Assembly (NCBI GenBank): GCA_034620365.1
Contig: JAQGEQ010000235.1
Span: forward strand, 1-64,000
DNA from: Pegea sp. RAD2-039
Taxonomy: Eukaryota; Chordata; Thaliacea; Salpida; Salpidae
Length of the DNA stretch: 64,000 nt
Direction of reading: 5' to 3'
Position numbers and translations under genes: made by a program. The first letter of the stretch is position 1. Every line of letters starts with the position of its first letter. The notes beneath the pieces were generated by a model that ran no database searches, was not told the DNA's origin, and saw only the letters and a program-made list of their open reading frames with translations. Positions 48,157-60,044 of this stretch are shown one piece after another.

Positions 48157-49607
48157 TATGATAAGATCAAAAAGTACTCTACAGCTTTTTCCTTGTCAAA
48201 CAACTTAACTGCCATTTAAATCAGAAAAATTTAATATAAAATTGATGAATTTATTTATTTGATTAAGATAAAATTTTACTAATCAAAATAATGTCTGATA
48301 ATGATGAAAAATTACACACTATTTATTGTTACTATTACTTTTGCCACAAATAGTTTCTTTGCTTGAACTGTTTATTATAATAAAGTAAAGAATTCTTTTA
48401 CACAAATCTGCCAACAGATATTTTCTTATGAGATTTTTTCTTCTTTTTTATAATATTAAATATCTAGGTTTCAAAATTTATCAGTGATTTCAAACAGTCA
48501 AAAAAATTAATTAGTCTTAAAAATACAATGCATTTTGAAAACGTTTATAAATAATTATACCAATTATAAAAAAGTAATTAAAACTTAAAAGATTATTAAT
48601 AAAAGTTTGCAGTAAAAGAACTTAACAGGCTTATATAAACTTATTTTAATAAAAGTTTACTAACCCTATAATAAATTACTTTTGTTTAAAATAACTATGA
48701 TAATTTAGATATAATTTAGAAACTAAGTAAGGTACCATTTAATCAATTTAATTTTCTAAAAACTAATTTAAAATTTGATCCTACCATAAAACAGAGTAAC
48801 TAGAAAATTAGACATCAAAAACTACCTAGGCCTATAGTCTAAAAAACTTCCTATGTGAGATATTCACCCAGGACTAGTCGCTAGCAGGTGTAAAATGAAA
48901 TGGCCCTATACTGCAGAGTAATATATACTTTACATTGAGGGTTACCAAACATTTTTTACAAATTTATTTTATTAGTTTGATCTAAAAAAACGTAAATACT
49001 TTTGTTAAGAAAATAAATTCATTCTTTGCTAATAATTTTATAATGAATAATTTTAAAAAACACTAGTTTTTTTCTAAAGACAGCTTTTAATAGCTAACAA
49101 ACATTTAAGCTAATTTATTCCAAAGGTTATTCTATTCGTATTAGAAAGTTATAACTTGCTCTAACTGCTGCTTATGATTTTTAGTTATATACTTACAACT
49201 AAAGGTAAAAGCAAATTTATTTATCAATTGTCTTTAATTATCATTTATTCTCTGAAATTATTATTTAAAGTCATTAGTACTAAACTTCATGAGTTTTCTT
49301 CTTACTACAACTATAAAATGTTTAATCCTTTTAACTTTAAAACTTGTTTATGTTTTGCAAAATGATGGTTTTACAGAAATAAAATAGTTTTAATAAATAA
49401 ATAACTATTTTTATGACTCAAAATATTGTTTTTAGGCTTGTTCTTTTATACTCTTAGTTATTTATTAGTTGAAAATATCCTTATTCTTTTATATATATTT
49501 TTTTATTTAAAGGGATTTTCTGTAAAAATTGTTTATCTTTTTTTTCGGTCAAATCATTTTGAATCATTACATATTTTAAAAGTTAAACAAATTTTCTATA
49601 TAACAAA
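48157..49607. other. Right spacer of unit 2
   Basis: Copy of 29671-31122; nothing recognised. Confidence 0.4.
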
Positions 49608-50771
49608 TTTACTTGATTTTTAAAAAAATGGGAAAACGTTTTACTGAAGTTTCTTATTTTCTATCTTATTATTTTTTAAACGTATGAGTTCTTGGTTTTT
49701 ATTTTATTTGTCTATCCATTAAATTATATAGAGGTCTTTTTTTCTTTTTAGTTTAGTTATCAAAGTAGAAAAAGTTAAATGAAATTTATGTAAATATATG
49801 TAATAAAATATTTTCAAAACTATATTTTAGGGCTTGATAGAATTTTAGAAATCTGAAAATTAAACTATTAATGATTAATTAAGTTAAATAATTAACTAAA
49901 TAATATTTTGAATTCTGTGAATAATTTTAAATTGAATTCTAAGTCCAGTAAAAAATTGATATACTTTTAGGATTATTTGTATAAGTCATTGTTATTTATA
50001 AGCAATTGACGTAAAATACTACTTCAACGATTTTTATATTAAACTAATGGTAAATAGCCTCAGCTTTCTTGAAAATAACTTTATTTTCGTGTGATTTATC
50101 ATTCAGTCATTTAAATTCATTATTCGATGGGTTCAAAAGTTTAACTTTAATGACATTTAGTATTAGTCAGACTAATTATTTTCAAACGTTTACAAGCTTC
50201 TTGATAGCAGCTGTTGAAACAACATTTAAGAAATCAAAAGATTAAATAGCTTTGAGTCATATCCAAGAAAACAATTTATAGATAAAAATAATCTATTAAG
50301 TTTGTAGAAATATTTTTTGACCAAATTAAATTACCATAATTATAAAACAAAAAAGCTTTCCTTTTTTTAAATACTGAGAAACTGATAAAAACGTTTTGAC
50401 AGAAGTCTAGATGAAACATATTTTAAATTTTTACATCTATATACTTTGATAAGCAATATGAAATTTTATACAAAAGTTTGTACAATTTAAATATACCTCT
50501 TTGTGTGAAAAAATAACAAACAAAAACATTTGATTTCTATTACTTATTTTATTATTATACAAAATCATCTTAATTATTTTGATGATTGATAAACAGGATA
50601 ACAACTTAAGAAATATTGTTAATGATTTTATGTTTCAATTTTCTTCAGTAATTGAAATAATTAAATTTTTTCATGTAGCCGAAAGGTTTATTAAAACTAG
50701 ATGATATAAAAACTGATAATATAAAAATTGTTTGGTTTAATTCTATCAGCTTTTTAATTAATTTTTTCCAG
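49608..50771. other. Left spacer of unit 3
   Basis: Same AT-rich sequence as 8936-10098; no gene recognised. Confidence 0.4.
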
Positions 50772-51020
50772 CTACAGAAATGAAAAGTTTAAATAAATCT
50801 TTGACTTTTATACAGGTATGAAAATCTATTAACAATAATTTAAAAAACTTTAATATTTTTTTCGTTTTAAGATTGTATCCAATTGCTATATGAAGACACG
50901 TAACATTAAAAATGATAAATAGGAAGATATCACAGCAGATCTGTCTAACCAGCGTTCTGTTTTCTGCAAACAATTAATAGAAAATGAAAAATATGATATT
51001 AAGGAAGAGGAAACCTTTTG
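50772..51020 (+). pseudogene. Decayed zinc-finger gene, first two exons only, unit 3
   Basis: Exon a (50772-50815) and exon b (50872-51020) correspond to 32288-32331 and 32388-32537. Exon b is one base shorter near its end. The finger-coding exon is absent because homology with the other units ends at about 51216. Confidence 0.6.
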
Positions 51021-51216
51021 GTAACAACTATTTCATGCTATTCTTATTAATTTAAAGTTTGTACAACTAACTTTATGTTAGAAGCAAACAAAGTTAAATA
51101 AACCTTAAAATTTCATGTGAAAACTGTTGTTATTTAAGTATATATGACAGTTTTACTCTTCAGTGCTGTTTACCGCTAATGTTAATTAAAAAATAAAATG
51201 AAATCACAATTTGAAA

Positions 51217-52017
51217 TTTGGATTTGTTTTTATTCTTTTTATCTTACGGTTATATGATTGCGTCACGATGGTTCTTAGGTAGTTTTCCAATTTTCTAGTA
51301 AAAATAAAACTAAAAATATCTCTATAAGACGTTTGAATGTATTCTTGGAAATGTAATCTTTAGTTGTTGACATAAAATTCTATTTTGTTTTAACAGCTGT
51401 CATAAAGTTTTTTTTTTATCATACGATTTGTAGGATTTGAAAGATAATAGAACGCAAAACAACGTAGGGTCACTTCTTAAACTTTTTATTGCAAATGTTT
51501 TTGTTAAACTCACTATAGTATTTATAAAGAAAATTCCTTAAAATCATTGACAACATAATAAATTATTTTATTTTAAATAGTTTTCTATTTACTTTATGGA
51601 TAACAAAAAATAAACATTTATGTTTTTTCAGTAATATTAATTTATTTCTTAATAAATGTATTTAGTTTTAGTAATGTTCTTTATGTTTCATCTCTAAAAA
51701 GTGATTGGTATTCATCAAATCTACCTTAATTATTGTTTTTGTTCAAGTTGATTTTAGTCATATCGTTTTTTGTTTAAAACTTAAAACAAAATTAATGAAT
51801 TATCTTTTCTTCTTCATTGAACGAAGATAAACATTTTTCTGTCTAATAAGTATTTCATAATTATAACCAATAACATATACTTTGTAATTACTAAAATCAA
51901 CTTAGGAAAGGTTATTAAAAAGCTATTTAAAAATTTCTACTTAATTACATTTTTGTAATGATTACGTTAAACAAATTTACACTATGTGTAAAAGAAAATT
52001 TAAACATTATTCTCTAG
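51217..52017. other. Unit-3-specific sequence upstream of the ligand gene
   Basis: AT-rich, without a counterpart in units 1 and 2. May hold part of the ligand gene's control region; no motif is recognised. Confidence 0.35.
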
Positions 52018-52699
52018 ATGACGTCATTGCATACTGATAGGAAATCATTTGATGATTCATCGCCGCCATATTCCATTTTAGATTGAAAGCTTAAAGTAAC
52101 TCATTGGTTTACTATTTAACAATCTAATATCAACAAATTGATTATGCAACTGGTTTTCTTTGATGTTTTCCGATAGCGTAAGTATGTTCTGAATAAACAG
52201 GAAAGTTTCATTAATTAAATGATTCGTAATTTTAATTAAGGCCTAAAAACGTTGCTAATTATTTTCGCCTTAGAAATTATCATGCCAGAATTTAATATTT
52301 TATTAACTTAATTGATTGTTGTAATTTCACTTTAAACTACTTAATATCCGTGTAAAAGTTTTAAATTAAAAAAAATTTATAAAAATCTTTAAAAAAGTTT
52401 TTCATTTTCTCAGATATTTGTGGAAACAATTTTTTGAATAATTCAATTTTAAGACACTAAAATTAATCAAATAAAAGTAATTTATGATATTTTTATCAAT
52501 TTAAAATGTCGACATCTGACTTTATTGAAAGTTTATTTAAGTGATTAAAAAAGATCAAAGAAAACCGGTTGCGCAATATGGCTCATATCGAAGATTTGAC
52601 TAAAAGCTTGAAGTAATAACTTTTTGTTAATTACCCTGAAATATGATATGGGAGTGGTGATTCATCAAATAATTTCCTATCAAGAAGCAATGACGTCAT
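52018..52699. mobile_element. Inverted-repeat (MITE/foldback) element upstream of the TGF-beta ligand gene
   Basis: The two ends are inverted copies. Left: ATGACGTCATTGC (52018) then TTGATAGGAAAT-like and ATTTGATGATTCATC. Right, read inverted from 52699: ATGACGTCATTGC then TTGATAGGAAAT and ATTTGATGAATCA. Further in, GCAACTGGTTTTCTTTGAT on the left answers GCAACCGGTTTTCTTTGAT inverted on the right (about 52165 and 52555), so the arms extend about 150 bases with divergence. No transposase is encoded. Each end carries the perfect palindrome ATGACGTCAT (52018-52027, 52690-52699), which contains a CRE/ATF-type site. A clear target-site duplication was not found, so the outer limits are approximate. 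Confidence 0.7.
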
Positions 52700-52842
52700 T
52701 TGTTTAAATTTTGTTTATACACCTAGTTAAAACGAGAGAATCTGTAAAACTTTTTCTTTCAGTGATTTTTTGTTATAAAAGTAGATATCTTATTGACAAG
52801 GCACCTCTTCTATTTGCTGATTTATTGAACGGACAGAACAAA

Positions 52843-54834
52843 ATGAATCGAAAAAGTGTGATTATATTAACTGGTTGCATCTTATGGTTGGTTATTATGG
52901 CACCTCTTGCTTCAACAAGCTTCATCGCGACCGATAGATGTGAAGAAAATGATAAAACCTGTATGCTACACCAAAGTTTACAAGACAACAGAATCAAACA
53001 ATTTCAAAAGGAGTTGTTAGTAAAGCTGAATATGAAAGAACCACCGAACGTGAGCAAAAGTGACTTGCCTAGTCAGATTACTATTGCTTCTATGAAGAAA
53101 ATATATGGAATCGATCGTTTGGACAGATTCTCTGAAATTAACTCTCGAAAAATGAAAATTGAAACAAAGGAAATTTTCAGTATGCCTAAGCTCGGTAAGT
53201 GGTTATGTTTATTTGGTTTAAATTTTTTAATTTGGAAACCGTTATTGAAAAACTGAAAGCAAGTATTATTGCACTTACTTGTCTGTTGTAAGAATTGATT
53301 TGCTATGTTGTTGTTTAGATATATAAAAGAATATTTTGAATAACTTTGCAAAAACATGATTGGTTGTTATGTTACAAAAATATATTAAGAAGTTGTTAGT
53401 TTGGTTAAAATTTATCATTTTGTACCTTTCATTTGTTAAGCTCTTTAATTTTCCTTTTTTTTTTGCTGATTGACTGTTAGCTAATACAATTGGAATATTT
53501 GGCAAAACGTTTGCATTATTGTTATAATTTTTAATTTCTCGTTAGAGTATTGTGTTGATCCATATAATAAGTTCTCTAGTTTTTATTTCTTTACATACAT
53601 ATTTCCTAGAAGCAACAAAAATTGATTTTTTGATTAATTTCTAAAGATACATTTGTTTCAGTTCATAACGAAAAGATTGAAGAAAGTGATGAAGGCTGCT
53701 ACTTTGAATTGACAGATGACAAAAAGAAGTTTAAAGCTCAAAAAGCAACTTTGTGGCTTTACATTCTTCCTAATACCACAAGGATTGTACCAAGTGCTGC
53801 TCATATCACTTTAATACATTTTGAAAAAGCTGGAAACGGAAGTTACATTCCAGTAACAGGTCAAACACTTCCTATTCCCATCAAAACTGACAAAGGTCAC
53901 TGGCTAAATATCGAGATAACTGATTCTGTCAATAGAATGCTATTTAATAAAAATATGTCTAAACTGATGAAAGTAATACCTAAAAAAGATGCTCAAGATA
54001 TTGTATTGACAACCAATGAAAAACAGATTGTAAGTTTTGTTTGTAAAAGTTGTTCTTGTATTAACTAACAAATATTTCAAATAATAATTCCTCTTTAAAA
54101 AAGTGAGGTTTCACTTTGTTTTTGATAAATTAGTTAAATTGAAAATCAGATACTTTATTTCGAGCTAACAATGTATCAAGCTGAAAGATGTTTATAGATT
54201 TCAAAAAAGCTTCTTATCAAAAATTTAATTCTTTCATGTAACTTTTAAAATATAAATTAGAGTATATTGAATGGTTAAAAACTTCAAGATATAATGTTCT
54301 AATTTTTATAAAATATTACTTTGAATTGAATATTTTATTAACTTGATGGTTAAGAGTAAGACATAAGTTTTTATTCTTCACTAATATAGTTTACGACAAA
54401 TAATAAAATTAATGAATTTTCAGAAACCTTACATGCAAACTGCACTTGTGGAAGATACAACCGTATTGAAAAGAAGAAAACGTTCTTCTGGCTCTCAAAC
54501 ACCATCAGAGTGCTCTGGGAAGAATGCACATCTTCATTGCTGTTTGTTTGACATGGTACTTAATTTTGATCAAGTGGGCATGGATTGGGTTCTCCACCCA
54601 AAAAGCTTTAATGCTAAGTATTGTACCGGTGGATGTAATTATGCTCATACTCGGGATACGATGAGAGGAAAAATGGTAGCTCATGCAGTTGATTATTTAA
54701 CAGAAGACCAATCTAAGAGCTGCTGTGCTCCTAAGGAAATGCTGCCACTCAGTATTATGTATCGTGACAAATTGAACAATTTTGTCATCACAAAAGTCGA
54801 AGATATGGTAATTTCAGGCTGTAGATGTGTTTAG
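52843..54834 (+). CDS. TGF-beta superfamily ligand, GDF8/GDF11 (myostatin)-like
   Basis: Three exons, 52843-53194, 53662-54029 and 54424-54834, with GT-AG borders and matching phases, giving 376 aa; human myostatin has 375 aa and also three exons of similar size. ATG at 52843 (ACAAAATGA) starts a signal peptide with hydrophobic core VIILTGCILWLVIM; an upstream in-frame ATG at 52711 would bury it. The propeptide has a C..C pair followed by a basic helix and EPPNVSK, resembling the inhibitory region of GDF8/11, then KATLWLYI of the TGF-beta propeptide fold. Furin site RRKR at residues 257-260. The mature 116 residues hold nine Cys (ECSG, HCC, YCTGGC, SCCAP, GCRCV), the TGF-beta/activin/myostatin pattern and not the seven-Cys BMP one. 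It is a secreted dimeric signal acting through Smad2/3-type receptors (family knowledge). Assignment to GDF8/11 rather than another activin-like group is an inference. Confidence 0.93.
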
Positions 54835-54923
54835 AAAGCTATGTGTTAAAATAATTCTGCAAGTAGTTTGTCTACAGCAAAGTTTGCATCAAAACAAACA
54901 CTGCTTAGTAACTTTTAGTTTGA

Positions 54924-55062
54924 AATAAATTAGCTATAATATAATTATGTATTTATGTACTCTTTGCAGTCTGTATTGTTTTCGATAGTCTTATAATGCT
55001 ACGACCTATATGCTGACTACTTGGTGTTTAGTAAACATGCGATTATGCGTTTTGATAATAAA
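54924..55062 (+). terminator. Poly(A) signals of the ligand gene
   Basis: AATAAA at 54924-54929 and AATAAA at 55057-55062, the latter followed by AT-rich sequence, lie 90 and 223 bases after the stop codon. Both are plausible cleavage signals. Confidence 0.5.
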
Positions 55063-56052
55063 GTCTTAAAAATCTATAATTTGATGGTATTTTTAAGTTA
55101 GATTAAATTTATTAGCAGTAAAATTGAATATGAAATAAAACAAAACTTATTTTAAGCTATTTTTCAGTTACACAATCAGTTTTTTGAAATTACAAATAAA
55201 TATACCTATTATTGGATGAATAAATTAGCTATAGATAGCGCAACGTTAAACTAGTGTGAAAAAAATTGTAGAAAAAAGTATAAGATAATGAAAAAACAGA
55301 TAAAAGCACTACAAATGAAAAAAATATATTTTGATGAATAATACTTTTAACAACAAGGTCTTTATTACCTCCCTTGCTTGATACCAGCATCCTGCTTTAG
55401 ACGGAACCGGAGAATAAAGCTGATTTGGTAAACAAACAATCCAATAGCGTTTTTCTAACCGATACTTATCAATTTTTTAAATTATTTAACTCCTCTTATC
55501 TTAGATTTTAGTTTTTCATTTTTGTTAAAAACTATTATTAGAGTTTTTGTTTGTTTTAAGTGTTTTTAATGTTTTCTTGTAATTTCAGCAAAATAGTTTA
55601 TAGCTTTTAAATTTTACTGTTTTGTGTTATTGATGATATAATAGAAAGCTTTCAACTTTTCTAATTTTTTTCTTTTAAATTTGCAAACATTTATTTGGTG
55701 TAATTCAATTTTAAATCTTCTTCTTTGATAAACATTACTAAACAAATTTTCTTTAATTTTTTAAGTTTTAATAAATAGTTTAACTAAAAACAACTAAAAT
55801 AGTGTTTTTTATCACATTTAAGTAATAATATATGTTTTAAAAGAAAGGAATGCTATAAGTTTAACTTAAAATGAAATATAAACGCAAAACAGCAAATAAG
55901 AGAGTGTATTAATGTAACTGGCAGCAATAATCATCACTAGATGGTAAAATTACAAAATCATATTTTCTGGCCCAAATTTAAAAGAGTCCAAAGATTTTGA
56001 CGCAATGAAGGAGTCTATTGATAATTTATTAATCGTTTAATCCTTTAATTAC
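55063..56052. other. Unit-3-specific sequence downstream of the ligand gene
   Basis: AT-rich, with a small LINE fragment inside. Homology with units 1 and 2 resumes at about 56053 (ATTTGTTACCGTTTA). Confidence 0.4.
55365..55468 (+). mobile_element. Short LINE ORF2 fragment
   Basis: About 100 bases resembling the region of LINE-3 around 40497-40595 (CTCCCTTGCTTGATA, then GGAACC, GAATAAAGCTGA and AACAAACAAT). Diverged and truncated at both ends. It is the only LINE sequence recognised in the unit-3-specific block. Confidence 0.75.
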
Positions 56053-56426
56053 AATTTGTTACCGTTTATTTTTAACAAGTGTAAAAATATGTATTAGTTT
56101 CCCAACAACATACTAAATAACTACTAAATAAACCAATAAAATCAAAATTAGTTAAAGTGAATAAACTGGGAAAACAATTTAATGTTGAAAATCATTTGTT
56201 ACAAATTAAAGCCACAAACAGCAGATTATAAGAAGTCTATATAAACCGAAAAATTATAATTTTTGCAGTTGAACAAGTTTCAACAAATTTTGACGCAAAT
56301 GTTTCTACAAAAAGAAACTTCTAGTTTTTTTTTCTTCTTTGCAGAAACAATTAGAAAATATAAATCCACGAAAAGCAATCTGCAACCGCTCCACGTTAAA
56401 TTCGTAAAATCAAAACAAGTTAAAAC

Positions 56427-56612
56427 ATGTTCAACTTCAAAAAAAAGATTAAAACTTGTTCCCAAGCTGTTGCCAAAAATCATTTTAAAGATTTTGTAAA
56501 ATTATTTGAAGAAGAAATTCTCCGCAGACATTTTGATATCATAAATGTTCTTTTCTATATTAAAAAAGACAAAAACGGAGATAAAACTGCTGAGATGACA
56601 ACAGCTGTTTAA
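56427..56612 (+). CDS. 61-codon ORF, unit 3 copy
   Basis: Frame kept, as in units 1 and 2. Like unit 2 except FYIKKDKNG where unit 2 has FYFKNDKNG; both changes alter amino acids. The upstream acceptor-like TTCTTCTTTGCAG is also kept. Function unknown. Confidence 0.4.
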   Translation: MFNFKKKIKTCSQAVAKNHFKDFVKLFEEEILRRHFDIINVLFYIKKDKNGDKTAEMTTAV

Positions 56613-57591
56613 GATCTAGTAAGACAGCTTTATTGCTACCTTTCCTTGTAAATATTTTTCTTTCAACTGAATTTATTAATTAATCAATAAAAAGAAAAAT
56701 TCAAATCAAAAAGTATTTAAGAAAAATAATAAAACTTTAATTTCATCAAATTTTATCAAACTTTATTTTAGAGTAAAATTTATTAACATAAATTGATTTG
56801 TATCCAAATATTGCTGATTTAAAATTAATAAAAACAATCTTTTCCGTTTAGAAATAAACTGAAAACCTAATAAGATATCTAATTAAAAAGCAGTCAGAAC
56901 AAACAAACTAGGAGTTTTGTATTTTGTTATTTTACTGTTATCTAGCGTTAATTGTTCTGTTATAAAAATTTTCTTTTAATTCTACTGTTTATAAACATCT
57001 AATTGGATAATATTTATTTTATAATCTTTAATATTATTTCAAGAAAACAATCCATTTAATTAATTTAATGAAAATAATTTATAGTTCAAAAGTTAATAAA
57101 AATTTAGAATTGAACTTTTTTAAACTTTTCAAAACCAAAATAAAATATAACTAATCGAAAAAATCAATAGAAGCTATATAGACACAATAATTGCAAGTAA
57201 TAAATGGTAATAAAAGGAAAAATATCTAAATATTCTTGTTTATATAAATTTAGAAATTACCATCGTATAATCGAAAAAATTTAATTTAGTTAAATATTTC
57301 ATAATTAATTTTTTAATTAAAAGTTTATAAATATTAATTATTAATTAGTTTAATAAAAAATAGTCAACCTAAAAGAAATTTCTAAACACTAAAGTAAAAA
57401 TAAAATAATAATTTAAATAACTTTCAATTATCTTTTTCAAATTGTATTATCCCTCTAATCAGTTAAATTGCAAAATTAAAAAAGTAGAAAATTTAATAAT
57501 ATCTTATTTTACAAAAAGCAATACTGATAAAATTATAAAAATGCAAACACAAACATTCTATTTGAATAAGTTATTTATCAGAAGTGATTTG
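56613..57591. other. AT-rich spacer, unit 3
   Basis: Same as 13008-13984. Confidence 0.4.
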
Positions 57592-58371
57592 TATATTATA
57601 TATTGTGAATGGTGACAGCAAAAATCTTTTATGAAAACTGGTGGATCCAAATAAAAGTGGCAAAACTTTACGGTCAACTGTATAGAAAATTCCTGAAAAC
57701 TGACTTCATCAAAGCAAGCTTGCAATTGCAAATCCTGCAAAAAAATTTATTCTGGTGAAGATCCGGTAATAGAATGCTTTAAATGTCTCTTCTGCTTTCA
57801 TCTCACCTGTAGTGATGTGAGCAAGAAAATTTATGATATGTTTGATAAAAACCAAATGAAGCAAATGGGATTTAAATGGTTCTGCATTAAATGAATAACC
57901 ATGAGCACAACAGCTCCCTCAACCAATTCTGATGAAAACCTATTATCAGACATCAGCAGATCTGTATCTGCTTAATTAGCCAAATTTAAATCGGAAATTG
58001 GCAACGATGTTGCCATGAACAGTGAGAAATTTTCTAGTTTGTCTAAATCAGTGAACGAACTGAATGCCTCTACAAAGAAACCAGACACATGGGTCTCGGT
58101 GGTCGGTGATTCCGGTTACAACAAAAATGCTAGTATGGTGCAGATTCTTGCCAAGAAGGTCACCGATACGCACAAAACACTCACCTTAGACCATGACGAC
58201 AAAGAAAACGATTTCATCATCTTTAATGTCTCTGAGACTGATAAAGAGGATGACAGTAAGTTTTTTGATCAAATGTGCTCTGAAAGCCTTGATTTTTTTA
58301 ACGTTCCAAAGGTATCAATGACTAGATTTGGAGCAAAAAGCTCAGATCGTCAAAAACCGTTGAAAGTGTCC
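57592..58371 (+). mobile_element. ORF1-only LINE relic, unit 3
   Basis: Copy of 13985-14763. The last part is open for 119 codons (58015-58374) because the TAA seen in units 1 and 2 after CS reads GAA here. Confidence 0.8.
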
Positions 58372-60044
58372 TAAACAGTAAATTTTCAATAGTAATTTTA
58401 AATCAAGAATACAATTTGTAGTCAGCATATCGTTTATAATAATTGAAAAATCATTGTAGAAATCGATAACAAGAATTTATTTGAATAAATTTATCAACCT
58501 CTACATCCTTTGATATTTTATGTGTAATGCACATCAAAGTAATCAACTGTTTTACATAAAACTACTATAAAACATTGGAGATATTTACCAACTTTTTTAT
58601 GCGGCATTTTACAGCTGAATCTTTTTTTCTAACTTCTATTTAGCAACGTTTTTGTATATACTTTTTCAAAGATTTATAGTAAGCTTAAAGACAATATTAT
58701 AATAAGTTTTAATAATGTTTTAAAACTAAGCTTTGTAAATTATATTTCAGGCTCTAATAAATAGATACTTTCTAGAAATAATTTAAATTTGTTTTCAAAA
58801 GTTTATAGAAGTTTAATTTTTGACTATGATATTTACTATTTACTTATTTTTTATAATAGAAAAAACAGTGTAGGAAATGTAACTTTAAAAATATATGTAA
58901 ATTTAAAAAACAAACAAATTATATATATTATGGTACCTTGTAAACTGTTTTCAATTTTGTGCTATCATATAGTTTTTAGTTTTATTGCATTTATACTTTT
59001 AAAGTTAATTTCATAAACTATATTTGATGTATAATAGTACATAAGATAATAAAAAAATATAATTGATTAAAATAAATTTGAATTATGGCTTTTAATTTCT
59101 TTTTTTTTTCAAATGATAACTAAAACCAAATATTTAAATAAATCTATTTGTTATGTAACTTTCATCATCTTACCTTATACGTTTTCTCCAGATATTTATC
59201 TATTATTTAATTTTCTTTTCAATGTAGTCAATATTTTTTAATCGTTTTTCAAAATTCATAGATACATTTGTGTTTTTTTAAATAAAAGCCTACTTCAAGG
59301 AATATTTTGTTTCAAAATAAATATAAATCAATAAGTATTTATTTTGGAAGAACAATATATCTTAAGAAGATTTTTTTTTATTTTACTAAATAAAATTATG
59401 TTATTGTTAATTTAATAATTCATAATTTGACAGATAATCTTTTTATATGATTTGTAAGTTTTCTAATTATATTAATAATTTGTTTCAAGTTTTACTTGGA
59501 AGCAACAATTTTATTACATATTAAGGTGACTTACATTTAAAATATTTTTATATAATTGTTATTTGTAATGATATGCCAAATGTATAATAAGGAGTTACTT
59601 TAATCTTACTTCCAATGAGTTATCCTGGTTCAAAACTTTGGGGTGCTTGAATTGTTATAGTTGGTAGAAGATGACATATATTTCTAGAATTTCAAGAGTT
59701 ATGAAAGCTAAAAGATGAAGTTATAGAATTTTATCGATTAGCAAACATACTTATTAAGAAAATGTTTTTCTTGGATAGGAAAAAGTGGAAGCCCCAATCT
59801 GAAAATATACTTTGGGTTTTTTCCTGTGTTTGCTGCATGAATACTCACAAGTAGTTTTAATATCAAACTCAAAGCAGTCATACTATTCCCCACAATTCAA
59901 TATTTACCCACGTTCTCAGTTGAAAGACCTATTCTGTGTTTGAAGCTGATATTTTTAGATTAATAAAAATATTTTATATTTTTTGTTGTGAAGTAAATTA
60001 TTGAAATGAAAATATTCGAAATTATCTAAAGTTTTTTTTTGTAG
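58372..60044. other. Spacer or 5' intron upstream of the USP gene, unit 3
   Basis: Copy of 14764-16441. No start exon for the USP gene is recognised. Confidence 0.35.

Larger units (their letters stand above)
31123..49607. repeat. Segmental duplication unit 2
   Basis: Collinear with unit 1 from its first base to 38610, then interrupted by LINE-3, then collinear again from about 42375 (matching 25141 of unit 1 and 63442 of unit 3) to 49607. The USP gene and the old antisense LINE after it are missing. Confidence 0.9.

Noticed and set aside
46492..48161. Plus-strand ORFs of Leu/Phe/Val repeats over the coiled-coil gene
   Set aside because: They are reverse-frame shadows of Glu/Arg/Gln repeat codons; the minus frame alone has a shared start and end with the unit 1 gene.
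52711..52842. Upstream in-frame ATG as the start of the TGF-beta ligand
   Set aside because: It would add 44 residues before the signal peptide and is the weaker choice; ATG at 52843 gives a normal secreted precursor.
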